NCBI GenBank assembly: GCA_038093515.1
Contig: JBBPSI010000006.1
Location: 339,673-403,672 of the forward strand
DNA: 64,000 nucleotides
From: Butyriboletus loyo
Taxonomy: Eukaryota > Basidiomycota > Agaricomycetes > Boletales > Boletaceae
Direction of reading: 5' to 3'
A program made the position numbers and the translations under genes. Below the pieces are notes generated by a model. It worked only from the letters and a program-made list of their open reading frames with translations. It was not told the DNA's origin and made no database searches. Below are positions 36,915-48,730 of this stretch, one piece after another. Within the stretch, counting starts at the first letter, position 1. The number at the start of each line of letters is the position of its first letter.

Positions 36915-38854
36915 TTATGTCGGAGCCATTGTTCTTCTCGGGTTTCTCAGCGGTGCGGGTGTGGAGGCATTTTCCTTCTCATCTGCTTCGCTTGGCGTGG
37001 ACGTAATACTGATTCTTCGACTAGAGAGCTTGGTCTTGGATTCCAGGCTCGAAGTGGATGCTCGGCGCAATGCACTAGTCACGGGAGGTTTCGTATTCGC
37101 AGCCCTCCCCAAGGCAGAGGGAACTCCCGGTGGAATGGGTGACGAAGTGCGGGTACCAACGGTAGAGGCTCGCAAGACTTTTGAAGGTGGTCCTGCAACC
37201 AGTTTTCCGGCAGATGGGGCTGCGCTCGTTCGGCCAGCAGTCAGGCCTACAGTACCCCGTGCCCCGTGTTTTCGTTTTACCTGAAATGACGAAGACGACG
37301 AAGGTGAACTTCTCAGACTTTCAGTCTCGGAGGAGTGATGCGCACCAATTCAAGTTCTTGCTGTTTCGATTCCAATGCGATATTAAGGCCGCCAATATCC
37401 TCCTTGTCTTGATCGAGCTGTTTATTCAACTGGACGATTGTAACCTCCATAACTGCGCTATCTTTTTGCAATTGCTGAATATGGACGCGCAGCCTAGAAA
37501 TTTCCAATGAGAAGTTGTCCCGTTCCATCTTAATATCACCTTTCTCCTGCTGCAGTTGCGAAACTTGGTCGTGAAGCCGGTGCTGAGCCTCCCTATTAGC
37601 CTCATGCATGATGCCGAGTTCCTCTTTAAACCTGAGAAGATCGGCCTCCGCTTTGTCTATTGCCAGTGCCAGACTATTGCGCTCCTCCTCAACCTCGCTT
37701 TTCTGACGTTCTAGCTGCGAAATTTGGTCGTGCAGGCGGCGCAGAGCTCCCCTATTCGCCTCGTTCGAGGCATCGAGTTCTTCTTTCAGCTTGACAATCT
37801 CGACGTCGGCTTTCTCCCTTGCCTGTGACAAAGCATTACATTCGAGAGCGATCTCGTTCTTCTCATGTTCCAATTGCGAGATTTGGTCATGCAACCTGCG
37901 CAGAGCTTCACTGTTCGTCTCGTTTGCAGTGCTGAGTTCCTCCTTCAATTCGAGAGCCTCGGCATCTGCTTTCTCCCTTGCCTGCGCTAGGGTATCCTGC
38001 CCAACCTGAAGATCGCTCTTCTCTTGTTCTAGCAACCAGATCTGGCCATGCAGCTGTCGCAACGCTTCAACGCTTGCCTCGTCCGTGACACCAAGTTCTC
38101 CTTGAAGCCTCGTAATCTCTGCCTCCGCTTTCTCCACCGCCCGCGCCAAGGTATTACGCTCCCCTTCGACCTGGCTCTTTTCCCGTTCGAGCCACGAGAT
38201 GTGGTGCTGCAGCTGGAATACTGCTTCCCCACTGGCCTCGTTTGTGGTACCGAGTTTTTCTTTGAGTCTGGTGAGTTCGGTTTCCGTGTTCTCCACTGTC
38301 CCCGCCAAGGAGTTGCGCTCCGCCTCAACGTCGTTCTTCTCCCGTTCGAGCTGCGAAATCTGTCGATGTAGCTGACGCAGTGCTTCTCCGCTGGCCTCGT
38401 CCATGATGCTCCTCTCCATACTCTCCTGACGGCTGTTGTCTACCTCTTCCTCCAGGTGACGACACAGTTTCTCCAAATCTGCAGCCTTCTTCTTCCATGA
38501 GCGCACTACACTCTTGCGTTGTGCGTTCTCTTTCTCCGAGGCCTCGAGACGGATCGTCAGAGCCTCGACCAGTTCATCTCGGGCGCCCAGGTCGATCTCG
38601 AACTGAGCGCACAACTCCTGTTGCATTGCGAGCTGCGTGCGAAGGGACCAGATGATATCCTCCTCGCGGGAAGCGGTGCGCGAATGTACACCTGGTGGAG
38701 GGGTGGGGGGCACTTGTTGTGTGTAATACGTTGTGGCATTTGCACAAAAAGGATCGGGTGGAGGATGGTTCGTAGTTGATTGAGCGTCCGAGCGATCTGG
38801 GTCACCGTCATTTCCCTCCCGTGATTTGAGGGCGCTGCTTATTTTTGACCACAT
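36915..38854 (-). CDS. Coiled-coil protein with six 53-residue repeats
   Basis: I do not recognise an orthologue. After a short N-terminus (MWSKISSALKSREGNDG) and a Pro-rich stretch, the protein is almost wholly coiled coil. From about residue 155 six tandem units of 53 residues follow the pattern EAxxEALRxLHxQISQLExE, then KxxVExERNxLAxAxEKAEA and ExxRLKEELGxxx. One intron (GTGCGCATC...CATTTCAG, about 37305-37362) joins this to a basic Ser/Pro-rich tail (VKRKHGARGTVGL ... RNPRRTMAPT). The first 513 codons form one uninterrupted exon. The composition suggests a cytoskeletal, tethering or scaffold role, but nothing shows which. Repeats 1-5 are closest; repeat 6 is decayed. Confidence 0.75.
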
Positions 38855-39142
38855 GGGAGTGATCGAGCCTATACCCTGTCACCTGGACGAGCAAAAAGCA
38901 AAGTATGGACGAAGAGGGATCCGAGTTCCTACGCGCAGTCACGTGCAGAATGAACTTGACGCGATAAATCACGTGCATAGATTTTTCATGTCACTGTCAA
39001 GCTTTACCCGCATTTTGTGAACATTATTGTTCCATGTCCCGCTCGCAAAAGTCATGTACAATCACACACACTCTACTCGGTCGATTGAATAAGCCTACAC
39101 CTCCACCAGCTGTGATAACGTTATAACTTGTTACGTGTTCCT

Positions 39143-40605
39143 TTAAAGCTTAGGAACCTCGACGAACGAAATGCCCTAAGGGCAGTTGGGTGAGGGATCT
39201 ATAATGGAACACACATAACTCACTTTGGTAATGTTTCCCTCGAGCTCTGGAAGTGCGGCTGCGATAAGAACCTTCTCTGCATCTGTGATGTTGCCAAGGC
39301 TCTTGATCTTCTCCACACCGTTTGGCTACAGCAAAGTCAGGTCAGGTGGTTAATCAAATGCAGCAAGCGCACCCCCAGTTCGACGGGTGCGGAGAAGTAT
39401 TGTATATCTTTACCAAGCTCCCCCTTGAGCGCCTCGCCGCCAATTTTGTCCGCATCAAGGTTAACGAAAGTCGGCGCAACGATGCCCTTCTCGCCTTTCA
39501 GGGCACGGATTACCTTGCCTGCGAATTCTGCGCCAGCATAGGCCATTGAAAGAGTAGCTGAGCCAGTACCGTCTTTAGCCTTGAGGACCTCGTCACCCCC
39601 ATATTGAATGCGGTTGATTAGGGTGTCAATGGCGGTCCTGCCGAGGCTGGAAGGGAGAAGGTGCGAAGATTGCGAAAAGAGAGGTACAATCTGTTATTTG
39701 CCCTTGTTAGAAACTGGGTAATCTGGATGAGAGTTTTGATACGGACGGTGACACCACTGTGACCGCCTACGACAGGTACGACAATAGAAGCAGCCAATGA
39801 ACTGTTTCCCAAGATCTCCGACACAAACGTCGAAGCACGAACGACGTCCAGTGTCGTAACACCAAAGAGCCTAAAGCTAAGATAAAGAATACCCAAAAAC
39901 AATGTATGGTCCAACACTACCTCCTGGGGTCAAAGACTCCGTGTTTCCTGAAAACCTCGGCAACGATAGGGACTGTGGAATTCACAGGGTTGGAAATGAC
40001 GAGCACGTATGCTTTTGGAGCGGTCGTTGCGATGCCTGTAGCAAGATCGCGCACGATTCCAGCATTGATCTAGGTGTTGCCGGTAACTGTTAAGCGGCAT
40101 AGAGAAGAAACTGATCAAACCTTGAAGAGGTCGTCACTGTAGGTTTCCAGCACTGTTAGTCATCCGACAGATTTGCTCACCCGAGCCACGCACCGTGTCA
40201 TCTAAAGACTTTGAGTTGACGTCACTTCCACGAGAATGAAACAACCACTCACTCCTGGTTTTCTAGGGATACCAGCGGGGATGATGACAACGTCTGCCCC
40301 GGTGAGGGCTTTCTTTAAGCCGTCATCTGGGGGAAGGTATCCCTCGACTTTTGCGGGGGTTGCGATGTGAGACAAATCGACGGCAACTCCAGGGGCATTG
40401 ACGATATCATAAAGGCCGAGCTATTACGCAGGTATTAAAGGAAGTCGCGATGGAGAATGGATGGTATACCTCGGTCACAGCCGTGTTCAATTTCAGCAGG
40501 AGGGACAAGGGTTGACCAATACCGCCTGGTCGCCGATGGTCAGTGCTGGTTGGAGTAGTCGAGTAGAGTTCTACCTGCAGCGCCGAGTACGACAGCTTTT
40601 ACCAT
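39143..40605 (-). CDS. Malate dehydrogenase, NAD-dependent
   Basis: This interconverts malate and oxaloacetate. The N-terminus is [20 protein letters not shown], the Rossmann glycine motif, formed across an intron after GAAG; the lack of any presequence suggests a cytosolic or peroxisomal form. Further motifs are [62 protein letters not shown] and the active-site [12 protein letters not shown]. The C-terminal exon gives [10 protein letters not shown] and no obvious SKL. Several short introns interrupt the gene, and the inferred total is about 330 aa. The protein resembles the LDH-like MDH of fungi and bacteria such as E. coli. Confidence 0.93.
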
Positions 40606-40897
40606 GTTGACCAGAGTATGAAGGATACAGCAACTATGGGAGAGTTAAGAAAGATGGTGATCTTTATCACTTGGGCTTGACGCGGTTACTTCCGACCGTT
40701 ATCGCATTGTTTGATCACGTTGATAATGGCGTGCGTTACCCGTCTCGGGCCGGCTCAGGGCACGGCCCGTTGCATCAGTTCCGACTCAGACCTGCGCGTA
40801 ATGAAACACGATGTTCCGAGGTCGACCACTATCATACAAATGCATGTCTCTTGCGGTCCCGCTGCGAGTGTCCACACCTTGTCAGCAGGATCCGCCG

Positions 40898-42742
40898 TCA
40901 CAACTCATCTCCTGCCCCTTGAACCTTCTCTCTACCCACGCCCGAACGCCCGACCGCTTCGTACCCTTCCTTCTGTGCGAACTGCCGTGCCTCTTCTGCT
41001 TTTTCTCGCGCCTGATTGACTTTGTGCGAGCCCCAACACCAAGCATGAGCCTTCTTCATGTCTGCACACTCGCACGCATCATCGGCCCTCCTGGATGCAT
41101 GGTGCGTAGCATCGCGCGAATGCCCACTCAAAGCCTGTCGTGTGCAACCGTCAACCGATAGGGTGGACTATCGAACCAACTCAGCGTACCTCAAGGACTC
41201 GAGCGATCTTCTCCTCTGCGGCTTCTACGGAACTGTTTACGATATCCTTGAGCCTCGCAAAAATGTTTTCGGCCCTGGTGGACGTTTGCACCCAGCGAAT
41301 ACGAGTCTCTTCTGCATAGACGTTCAGACGGGGATGGGGCGAGAATACGTCGGACTTACGCAGCAACCCAGGTCTAGTGGTCGGAAGTGCACTCTCGCTG
41401 ATACCTCTCTCGCGCAAATATGCACGTAAACGGGCGTCTGGCCATACAAGATAGGAAGAAACTTTTTCCGCCGCATCTGGGTACCTGTAAAGAAGATTCA
41501 GCTAAGTCGAGACGAGTAAGAGGAACAGGGTGGATGCTCACTTGCTATTTATTAGATCAACAAGGTCCTTGCGGTTCTTCACGTCATATCTGTTCTCAAG
41601 ATATCCGTGGTCTGAAAGCCACTGGTGCATGTCCGAGTCCGTCCATGCACCCCATATACTATCTGACGCGGAGAGGTAGTACTCCCTAGTACATATGGTA
41701 CGTTGAGTCGGAACCGCTGATAAGGTTTATCAATGCTCACTCGACCAGCTTGACCAATTCGTCGCGATTTCGCTGGGCGTCACTCTTTAAAAAGCCGTGA
41801 TCGACAAGCCAAGCTTTCAACTCGGAGTCGGACCACGTGTTCCAGACATTGTCTGTGAGGTTATAATAATACTTCTTCATTTCACCAAGAAGGCCCGATC
41901 GAGGAGGTGTGTCGGTGAGTTCCAAGAGGTTGTGAGATACGAGCCATTCCCGCTGGAACAAATATCAGGGGGAAGGCAAGCCGAGTAAGGAATATCTTTG
42001 CGCTTACGATGTACAAATCACTCCAGCTTTCCCACATAACAGAGGTTTCTTTGCGGTAATAGTCGTTGGCAAGCCTTGTTAGCTCATCTTTGGTGTCTGC
42101 GCTTTTCGCCTGGACGATACCGTGTCCTTCAAGCCAGTTCCTTAAACGGTGGTCATCCCACGAGGAATAAACATAGTCCCTTGTATCATCAAACGCGCGA
42201 GTGACCTCGTAAGTTGCCTGAGCTACCGCGCTGCTGATACATTGGGAGGCAGAGTGGGCTGCATCGGTCGCACCGGCACAGGCCGATGAGGCTGACGCGG
42301 AAGCGAGGGTGGAATAAAGTGCGGCTGCGTCGGTGTATGCGCGGTACTTGTTCTTTGCAAGGAGGACAAGCTGCTCGCGAAGACCCGAGGGGGCAACGAC
42401 GCCCTGCTCGAGCAGGAAAGCTCTCAGCCTGCTTTCGTCCCACTTGTCGAATGAATCATCCTTGATATTCTCAAAGGCACGTTGAGCTCGGTTGTACTGA
42501 TCGAGCGACCACTGTCGACCAGCCCCGGCGTAGGCTTCCAGGGGAGAGGGTGGACTATGCCAGTTAGCGTCGACAAGGTCGTAGAGGTGAGGCCTGTCGA
42601 AGGAAGGGGGTACTTTGATGTTGTGATGCTCGAGCCAGGTGCGCAGCTCGGCGTGGGTCCATTTGGCATAGTCTGGTTCAGAGGAGAACCAGCTGGACGC
42701 GTGCGCTACGCTGGCGAGGAGGATGAAATAGAAAAGGATCAT
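40898..42742 (-). CDS. Ish1-repeat stress protein with signal peptide
   Basis: The start [20 protein letters not shown] is a clear signal peptide; a longer in-frame ORF upstream (to 42895) overlaps the FIG4 start and is not preferred. Seven Ish1-type motifs follow: [90 protein letters not shown] and [15 protein letters not shown]. In S. pombe, Ish1 is a stress-induced nuclear-envelope protein, and related fungal proteins (Msc1) are similar. The tail is charged and Ala/Lys-rich. Four or more introns are used, and translation ends KVQGAGDEL, which is close to but not a perfect HDEL/KDEL-type ER retention signal. That ending makes ER lumen or nuclear-envelope residence plausible. Confidence 0.82.
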
Positions 42743-42883
42743 ATCGCAGGGAGAGAAGATGCTGAGGGAGAGGAGGACCGATATCACTCGACTTTTATTG
42801 GTGATAGCGGGGATGACATCACAATTTCCCAATAGGGTCAGTACTAGTAGTGTTGCCAACATCCTCTGTTTCTGGTCCACAAC
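42743..42883. promoter_or_regulatory. Bidirectional promoter between the Ish1-like gene and FIG4
   Basis: The start codons of the two divergent genes are 141 bp apart. No TATA box is obvious. Both genes must share or abut regulatory sequence here. Confidence 0.55.
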
Positions 42884-45800
42884 AATGTCTGTCAACTGTT
42901 ACAACACTTCCTCTGTCTTCAACAAGTTCATCTTGTACGAGAACAGGCTGCGTTTTTACATCGTCGCATCCAACGCATCCGATTCCCGCCACCGCATCAT
43001 CAAAATCGACCGCACCTCTCCACTCGACCTGGAGGTCGTCGAAGATGACACCGATTACAGTGGAAAACAGATGAGCGCCATGCTCAAGATGCTTGATGAC
43101 GGGAACAAAGGATCCGGTGGCATAGGAAGAGCCAGGGTGATCTTTGGAATTGCCGGTAAGCCGTCTTCCCCGTTCGCGCACCCCGTATGAAAACCCGCCG
43201 GCAGGTTTTGTCAAGTTCACCACGGGTTGGTACATGGTCGTGATATCCAAGCGCTCCGTCGTCGCACTTCTTGGTGGTCACTACCTATACCATTGCGAGA
43301 GCACCGATATGATACCCGTCTGTGCCAACCACAAGATAGAAAAGCCCGCGGAAGAGCAACGTCTACTCAACATATTCAAGCAAGTCGATATGTCGAAAAA
43401 CTTTTACTTCAGGTACTCTACTTTATAGCAACAGCGACACAGTACTCAGTGCGGTAACAGCCACTCGTACGACATCACTTCGACGTTCCAGAATAATCTT
43501 GCAAAACCAGACCGATTTCGGAACTCTTCTTCCTGGCCTTTCAATGATCGTTACGTTTGGAACTTTCATATGATGTCGCGCCCTTTCACGGATGTAGTTC
43601 CGCGAGGGGTCCACACATGGTTGATTCCACTCATCCACGGTCATGTCGATCAAGCCAGTGAGTGTCATCTGCTTCGGCTTCAGTCGACACCAACGTTTTT
43701 CTATTCAGAGTTGAACGTTCTTGGTCGCGTCATCTTTGTCACTCTAATCGCTCGCCGCTCTCGCCATTACGCAGGGGCTAGGTATCTGACGAGAGGCGTT
43801 AACGAAGAGGTCAGAGTTCGGTTTTTTCTCCTCTCGACTTTTTCTCATCAAACTCAAGGGTAATGTCGCCAACGAGGTTGAGACAGAGCAAATTGTTTCA
43901 GAGGCTTTAACTACACCGTTTTACTTTCCGGCCGAGCGGGGTCATTCCCGCCGGCCGAGTCCACGATATACGAGCTATGTACAAGTATGTTGAAATTTCC
44001 GTGCACTTCCTTGTCCGCTCCTCACGATGTTGTTGTAGTACCGAGGAAGCATTCCTATTTACTGGACACAGGACACCACTACTATGAGCCCCCGCCCTCC
44101 GATTGAAAGTCAGTCCGTGATTACTAGTTACGTCTCCTACTCAATGCGGCTCCCAGTCAATGTGATTGACCCATTCTACACCGCTGCCTCCCGCCATTTC
44201 AACGATCTATTCGCTCGTTACGGAGCTCCTATTTTCATCCTCAACCTTATTAAGAGGCGAGAGCCTGTACCCAGGGAATCCAAGCTTTTGGACGAGTATA
44301 CTCAGTGTGTGCGTTATCTGAACCAATTTTTACCGGATGACAAGAAAATGGTTTATCTTGCTTGGGATATGTCGAGGGCATACAAAGAGTATGTCCGTTT
44401 GGCATCAAAGCAGTGTTCTTCTTTACCTGTTCCTTCACAGGAAGACGCAAGATGTCATTAGTTACTTGGAGGATATGGCCGAGGAAGCTATCCAAATGAC
44501 GGGCTTTTTCCACACCGGGGCGGAACCGTTTGCTCATTCTTTGCAAAGTGAATCGTAAGTGGATATCATACGTATTAGCCTTGCTCAAGTCCCGATCCAA
44601 TGCTGCGCAGGGACAAGGATATTCCGTCGTGGCGAGGTGACATTCGTTTGCAGAATGGTATATGTCGTACCAATTGTGTGGACTGTTTGGACCGTACGAA
44701 TGCTGCTCAATTCGTGTTCGGAAAGCGAGCTTTTGGTCATCAGCTTTACGCGCTTGGAGTAGTGGGAAATCCAAATCTCTCATTTGACTCGGATGCTGTT
44801 AATATGCTGACCGAGATGTACCATGATCACGGTGACAGTATGCATCACATCATGGTCTCCCCCCCTTTCTCCCTCACCTTTTCCACCAGCTATTGCTCTT
44901 CAATACACAGGAAGTGCACTTGTCAACAGGGTCGAGACCTATCGGCGAATGCCCCATTGGAATAGTCACTCTCGTGACATAATTGAGAACATCCGGCGTT
45001 TCTACACCAATTCTTTATTGGGTTGGTTTCCATGTATAATATGCAAGGGTCGTACTCACGATGGACATAGATGCAGACAAGCAAACAGCAACCAATTTGT
45101 TCCTCGGTGTTCATGAACATCATGAGCATGTTGTCCGTTCACGAGGTGGTTATCAGCAATGGTACCAACCCTGCAACTTGGAAACTGCATACACTCTCGA
45201 TGAGTGTATGCATGCATTGCATGGTTTTGTAACTCACAAGGGCGATTTTTGGTCAGAGTATTATAGACCACTTTTGTTCACTTCCTTGGGTAAGCATTTT
45301 GCATATTGTATGAATACTCTGAAAGCTCCAGGGTGAGTTTTGCCATTCCTTCTATTGGGCAATAGATTAACTTGCAATAGGAAGTCCATGAGTGATGGAA
45401 GGTATAGTCCCTTCTTGCATAGCAATTCCAATGCAGTACATCAGCCTAGGTTTAATTTCAGTTTGAGTTTTTAAATCATGTTGATTGTCTGGTAATAGAT
45501 TGATGGCAGGTGTTAGACGCTGGATTGGTAATCAAGCACCATCTCAGACTGATGTCATGAGAAAATCCATGCAGTCAACAAACCTAGATGCAAGGTCTCA
45601 AGTATATCACAAAGCTGAGACTCATACTCAGACCACTGGAGTGTTGGCGAGTCAGCTTCTTGATCCAAAAGTACCCCAGGAGGAATTGCTAGAGTATCAT
45701 AGGTGAGTACATTGTGCATGTATAAGAATAATCTAATGGTCATATAGGTATATTGACCAAGATCAGCTCATACATGATGCCATGCAAAGTGAGGCTGAAA

Positions 45801-45985
45801 TCACAGACCAGCTGCTCTATATGAAATATATAGAGAAGAATACTGGAAAAGGGGAGTTACTGTTGGCTAATGGGATTGTGGAGTTATATGGGGGATATAT
45901 ACTGTCTGCCTCTGGGGACCAACTGCTAACTCCAGTGGATATACACAGCTATACAAAATGGCTTACAGCTGTAGTAACAATGTAA
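42884..45985 (+). CDS. FIG4: Polyphosphoinositide phosphatase FIG4 (Sac domain)
   Basis: FIG4 dephosphorylates PI(3,5)P2 on the vacuole and works in the VAC14-FAB1 complex. Exon 1 ([20 protein letters not shown]) leads to [20 protein letters not shown] and [13 protein letters not shown]. Then come [40 protein letters not shown], and [20 protein letters not shown]. The Sac catalytic CX5R motif is intact in [14 protein letters not shown]. The C-terminal region ([33 protein letters not shown]) is typical, and the frame ends [10 protein letters not shown]. About a dozen introns are needed. The last exons are strikingly CpG-poor and AT-rich compared with the 5' half, next to the retrotransposon cluster, yet remain open. 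Confidence 0.93.
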
Positions 45986-46420
45986 TATATCCTCTGGGAA
46001 AATCATACAGTATGTATGCAGCATTTTGTAAAATATATAATATTGCCAGTTTTTTCTTCTTCTAGAATATCTTCTTGTTGGGGTGTGTATATATTGTAAA
46101 AATTAGTAAAGGCCTGGCTAACATCTACCAAAAGTCAAGGACAAAGTGTACCCAAAGGTGTAGGAAAGTGTAGCCTCATTTGGTACACTTTGGTGCACTT
46201 TTTTGACAAATTACTACAATCTGTTTTATACACTTGACTACACATTGCCCACAACATCACTACATTTTTCATACCATTTTTCCACAACATTAGTACATTC
46301 TGTGTGCCACACTTTAGTATGGATTGTCTAAGTGAAAATAATGACATCTTTAGGAATTCCAAAATTCTCCATGCTTTTCAGTAATTCTTCCTCCAGAATT
46401 GCCACATACTATTCAGTGTT
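45244..46420. other. CpG-depleted stretch spanning the FIG4 3' end and flank
   Basis: Reading base by base I find only three CpG dinucleotides (in GGCGATT, AGACGCT and GGCGAGT) between 45243 and the LTR fragment that begins at 46417. TpG and CpA are common. Positions 45986-46416 contain no gene that I can recognise. Just upstream and inside the retroelements CpG is frequent. Confidence 0.75.
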
Positions 46421-46606
46421 ACGCTGGAGTGAGAAACAACCAGCAGCAAGCACTTGAATAGGGGCTCGAGCCTATTTGGGAAGATGGCCAACTTGTGTAG
46501 ACAACGCTATCGGGCTTCTGCAGAGCAAGTGTCAGCGAGATGTCATATGGTGGCGACCAGACAAGATCGAGCTGAGGCTTATCAGCTCTATCAGCAGATG
46601 GGGTAT
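46417..46606 (-). mobile_element. Truncated LTR, family A
   Basis: This begins TGTTACGCTGG and matches the first about 190 bp of the solo LTR at 61618, sharing GGGGCTCGAGCCTA and GTGGCGACCAGAC. It is cut off by the 5' LTR of element B at 46607. Orientation is inferred from a TATATA-type box on the minus strand of the complete copy. Confidence 0.75.
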
Positions 46607-47107
46607 TGTTACGATTCATTCTTTTCTTTTCTTTTTGTTTCTACTTAAGCATATCTCACGATAGCTTATCCTTTTAGCCGATGCAACTCGGAATATTCCT
46701 CTTTCGCTTCTTAGATAGCGAGATCCAACCCTCGATCTATCGCTCCCCTTTAAGGTACTCCTATGGAATATTCCATAACCTTCTATCATACAACTTCCCT
46801 TCGCCCAATGGCAATTCTCCTCCGTATCGTATGATAGCCCTCTTTCCTCTTTCATCCTTGGTCTGTGCACGTTCCCCTATAGTATAAATACGATGAGATC
46901 TAGCTACGTTGTACCCTAAGCTAGATCTACTTGGAATCATCATTGATATCCTTGTCCTCTCGTCTCAAGTAGCGAGTCATCTTTCTTCAACTTGAACATC
47001 GGATAAATCCTTCATCTTGAAGGTTAGACTTGAACGTCTAGAAGACTTCTTGAGTTCCAGAACTATATCCAAGTCTACGCTCGTACTTACCCAGTCCAAG
47101 CGTAACA
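46607..47107 (+). repeat. Element B 5' LTR
   Basis: A 501-bp direct repeat of 60155-60654 with TG...CA ends (TGTTACG ... GTAACA). A TATAAATA box lies at 46883-46890. An 11-12 nt sequence at 46917-46928 (TAAGCTAGATCT) is complementary to the bases just inside the LTR. Confidence 0.92.
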
Positions 47108-47109
47108 AA

Positions 47110-47121
47110 AGATCTAGCTTA
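47110..47121 (+). promoter_or_regulatory. Element B primer-binding site, self-priming type
   Basis: AGATCTAGCTTA starts 3 nt after the LTR end and is the exact complement of 46917-46928, which lies 34 nt downstream of the TATA box where transcription should begin. No TGG-type tRNA-complementary site is seen. This is the layout of Tf1/sushi elements, whose RNA 5' end primes its own reverse transcription. Confidence 0.65.
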
Positions 47122-47471
47122 TCTCAAAGAACGACCACCATCGCTGTGGTCCTATCCCCACCATTCAACCCTACCCAAAGAAACCCTTCGCCGGTCCTTC
47201 TTCATCCCGAAAACCCACTCGCCTCCAACCTAGAACTCCCCCTCCTGTTATCACCTCGGACCCTGAACCAGAACCCCCCGAATCAGCCGAATCAGAGATA
47301 GAAACAGACGTCCATCTTACAGATGAAGAATCAAAGCTTGACGACAAAAGGACCACACAAGAAATTTCTAAATCCCTCTCCAACCTCTTTATTCCACGAT
47401 CCCCCTCCTCTCCTTCCGAACTGCCTTCCCCCACACCCGGTCCTTCACCCATCAGCTTTAGAAAACCAAGA

Positions 47472-48212
47472 ATGTCGACATACAAACCGACAGAGCTTAA
47501 AATAGGCTCACCTGAAGACTACGACAGAAGCTATGACAAATCGAACCCATGGCTATTAATGGTCAAGTCATACCTCCTCATCAATGAAGAACTATATGAT
47601 ACAGACAACAAGAAGATCACCTTCACCCTCTCATACATGAAGAAAGGCATAGCATACCAATGGGCGACAATCTTCAGACAAGCTGCTCTAAGCGGAACCG
47701 CCCCCTCCTATGGAAAATGGAACGACTTTGAACAGGCCTTTAGAGCAAACTTTGAATATGCAGATACGAAAGGAATGGCAATAGCCAAACTCGCCACTAT
47801 GAAAGTAGGAGGAAAGAATAAGAAGGGAGAAAGGATGGATTTAGAAGAATACCTTGCTGAGTTTCAGACCGCTGCTTCACGATCAGAATTAACTGAAGAT
47901 GCGGCCCTCATCAAGTTCTTCTCCAGAGGACTCAATGCCTCGCTCACCCGCCGAATTTATGGCATGGACAACTCCCCAACCATGATGACAGGATGGTACA
48001 AACAAGCCATTCATTTCAAAATGCAATGGGACAAAGCCGATGCAGTCGTCTCCCGATCCTCCCACAAAGAACCATTGCGCCCCACACACTACACTCCACC
48101 TCGAAAGGAGAAAGAACCTGACTACATGGACATCAATTCCATCCGACTATCTAAGGAACAAGTCGAAGAACATCAATGAAAAGGAAAATGCTTCAATTGC
48201 CACAAAGCAGGA
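47472..48212 (+). pseudogene. Element B gag, N-terminal part (interrupted)
   Basis: Starts MSTYKPTELKIGSPEDYDRS and has the capsid-like segment WLLMVKSYLLINEELY, then KITFTLSYMKKGIAYQWA, FEQAFRANFEY and DLEEYLAEFQTAASRSELTE. An in-frame TGA at 48177-48179 (EEHQ*KGK) precedes the zinc knuckle CFNCHKAG, where element C has inserted. The open frame also extends upstream of 47472 through an acidic Pro-rich region without an ATG. The rest of the knuckle and the C-terminus lie at 55257-55442. Confidence 0.85.
48208..48212. repeat. Target-site duplication of element C, left
   Basis: CAGGA at 48208-48212 is repeated at 55252-55256, directly bordering the two LTRs of element C. Five bases is the usual gypsy duplication length. 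Confidence 0.9.
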
Positions 48213-48718
48213 TGTTACGAGACAACGATGTTATCAAGTCACACGAAGTTCCACTACTGTTGCAGTACTACACAGGTACTGGCGAGGTATAATGAGGATA
48301 GCTCAAATCTTAATCTCTCAACTGTTGCCAGCGAATAAGACAAGTGGTTAAAGCTAGGGAATCCTAGCCGCAACCACGAGCCCTTTTTATATTGTACAAG
48401 GATGCGCACAGACCATGCTATGCGTGTGAGGAACTACTATACATGGATAGACTAAAGAAGAGAAGCGCAGCGGTGATTAACCACACGAGGCGCGGGGATC
48501 AAAAAGAAGAGAAGTAAACGGAGATTAAATACATGTGTCGTGACATCATAGAGTCTAGGCTTGGTCTAGGCCATGACATCATATGCTTAGTCAGCAGGAG
48601 ATCACATGTAGGTTCCCACGATCACGTGCGCTATGTCACGTGACCTTTGAAAGTAAAATCGACTAAGTCCGAATTGAAAGTGTACGAAGTGTACGAATAA
48701 AATGTTATGATTATAACA
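48213..48718 (-). repeat. Element C 3' LTR
   Basis: Direct repeat of 54746-55251. Ends read TGTTACGAGAC ... ATTATAACA on the + strand. Confidence 0.93.
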
Positions 48719-48719
48719 C

Positions 48720-48730
48720 TTCCCCCCCCC
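48720..48730 (-). promoter_or_regulatory. Element C polypurine tract
   Basis: On the minus strand nine G followed by AA lie one base from the 3' LTR. The pol stop codon (48730-48732) touches its upstream edge. Confidence 0.75.

Noticed and set aside
42743..42895. Longer start of the Ish1-like gene (Met at 42895)
   Set aside because: It would overlap the FIG4 start codon and place the signal peptide in the middle of the protein.
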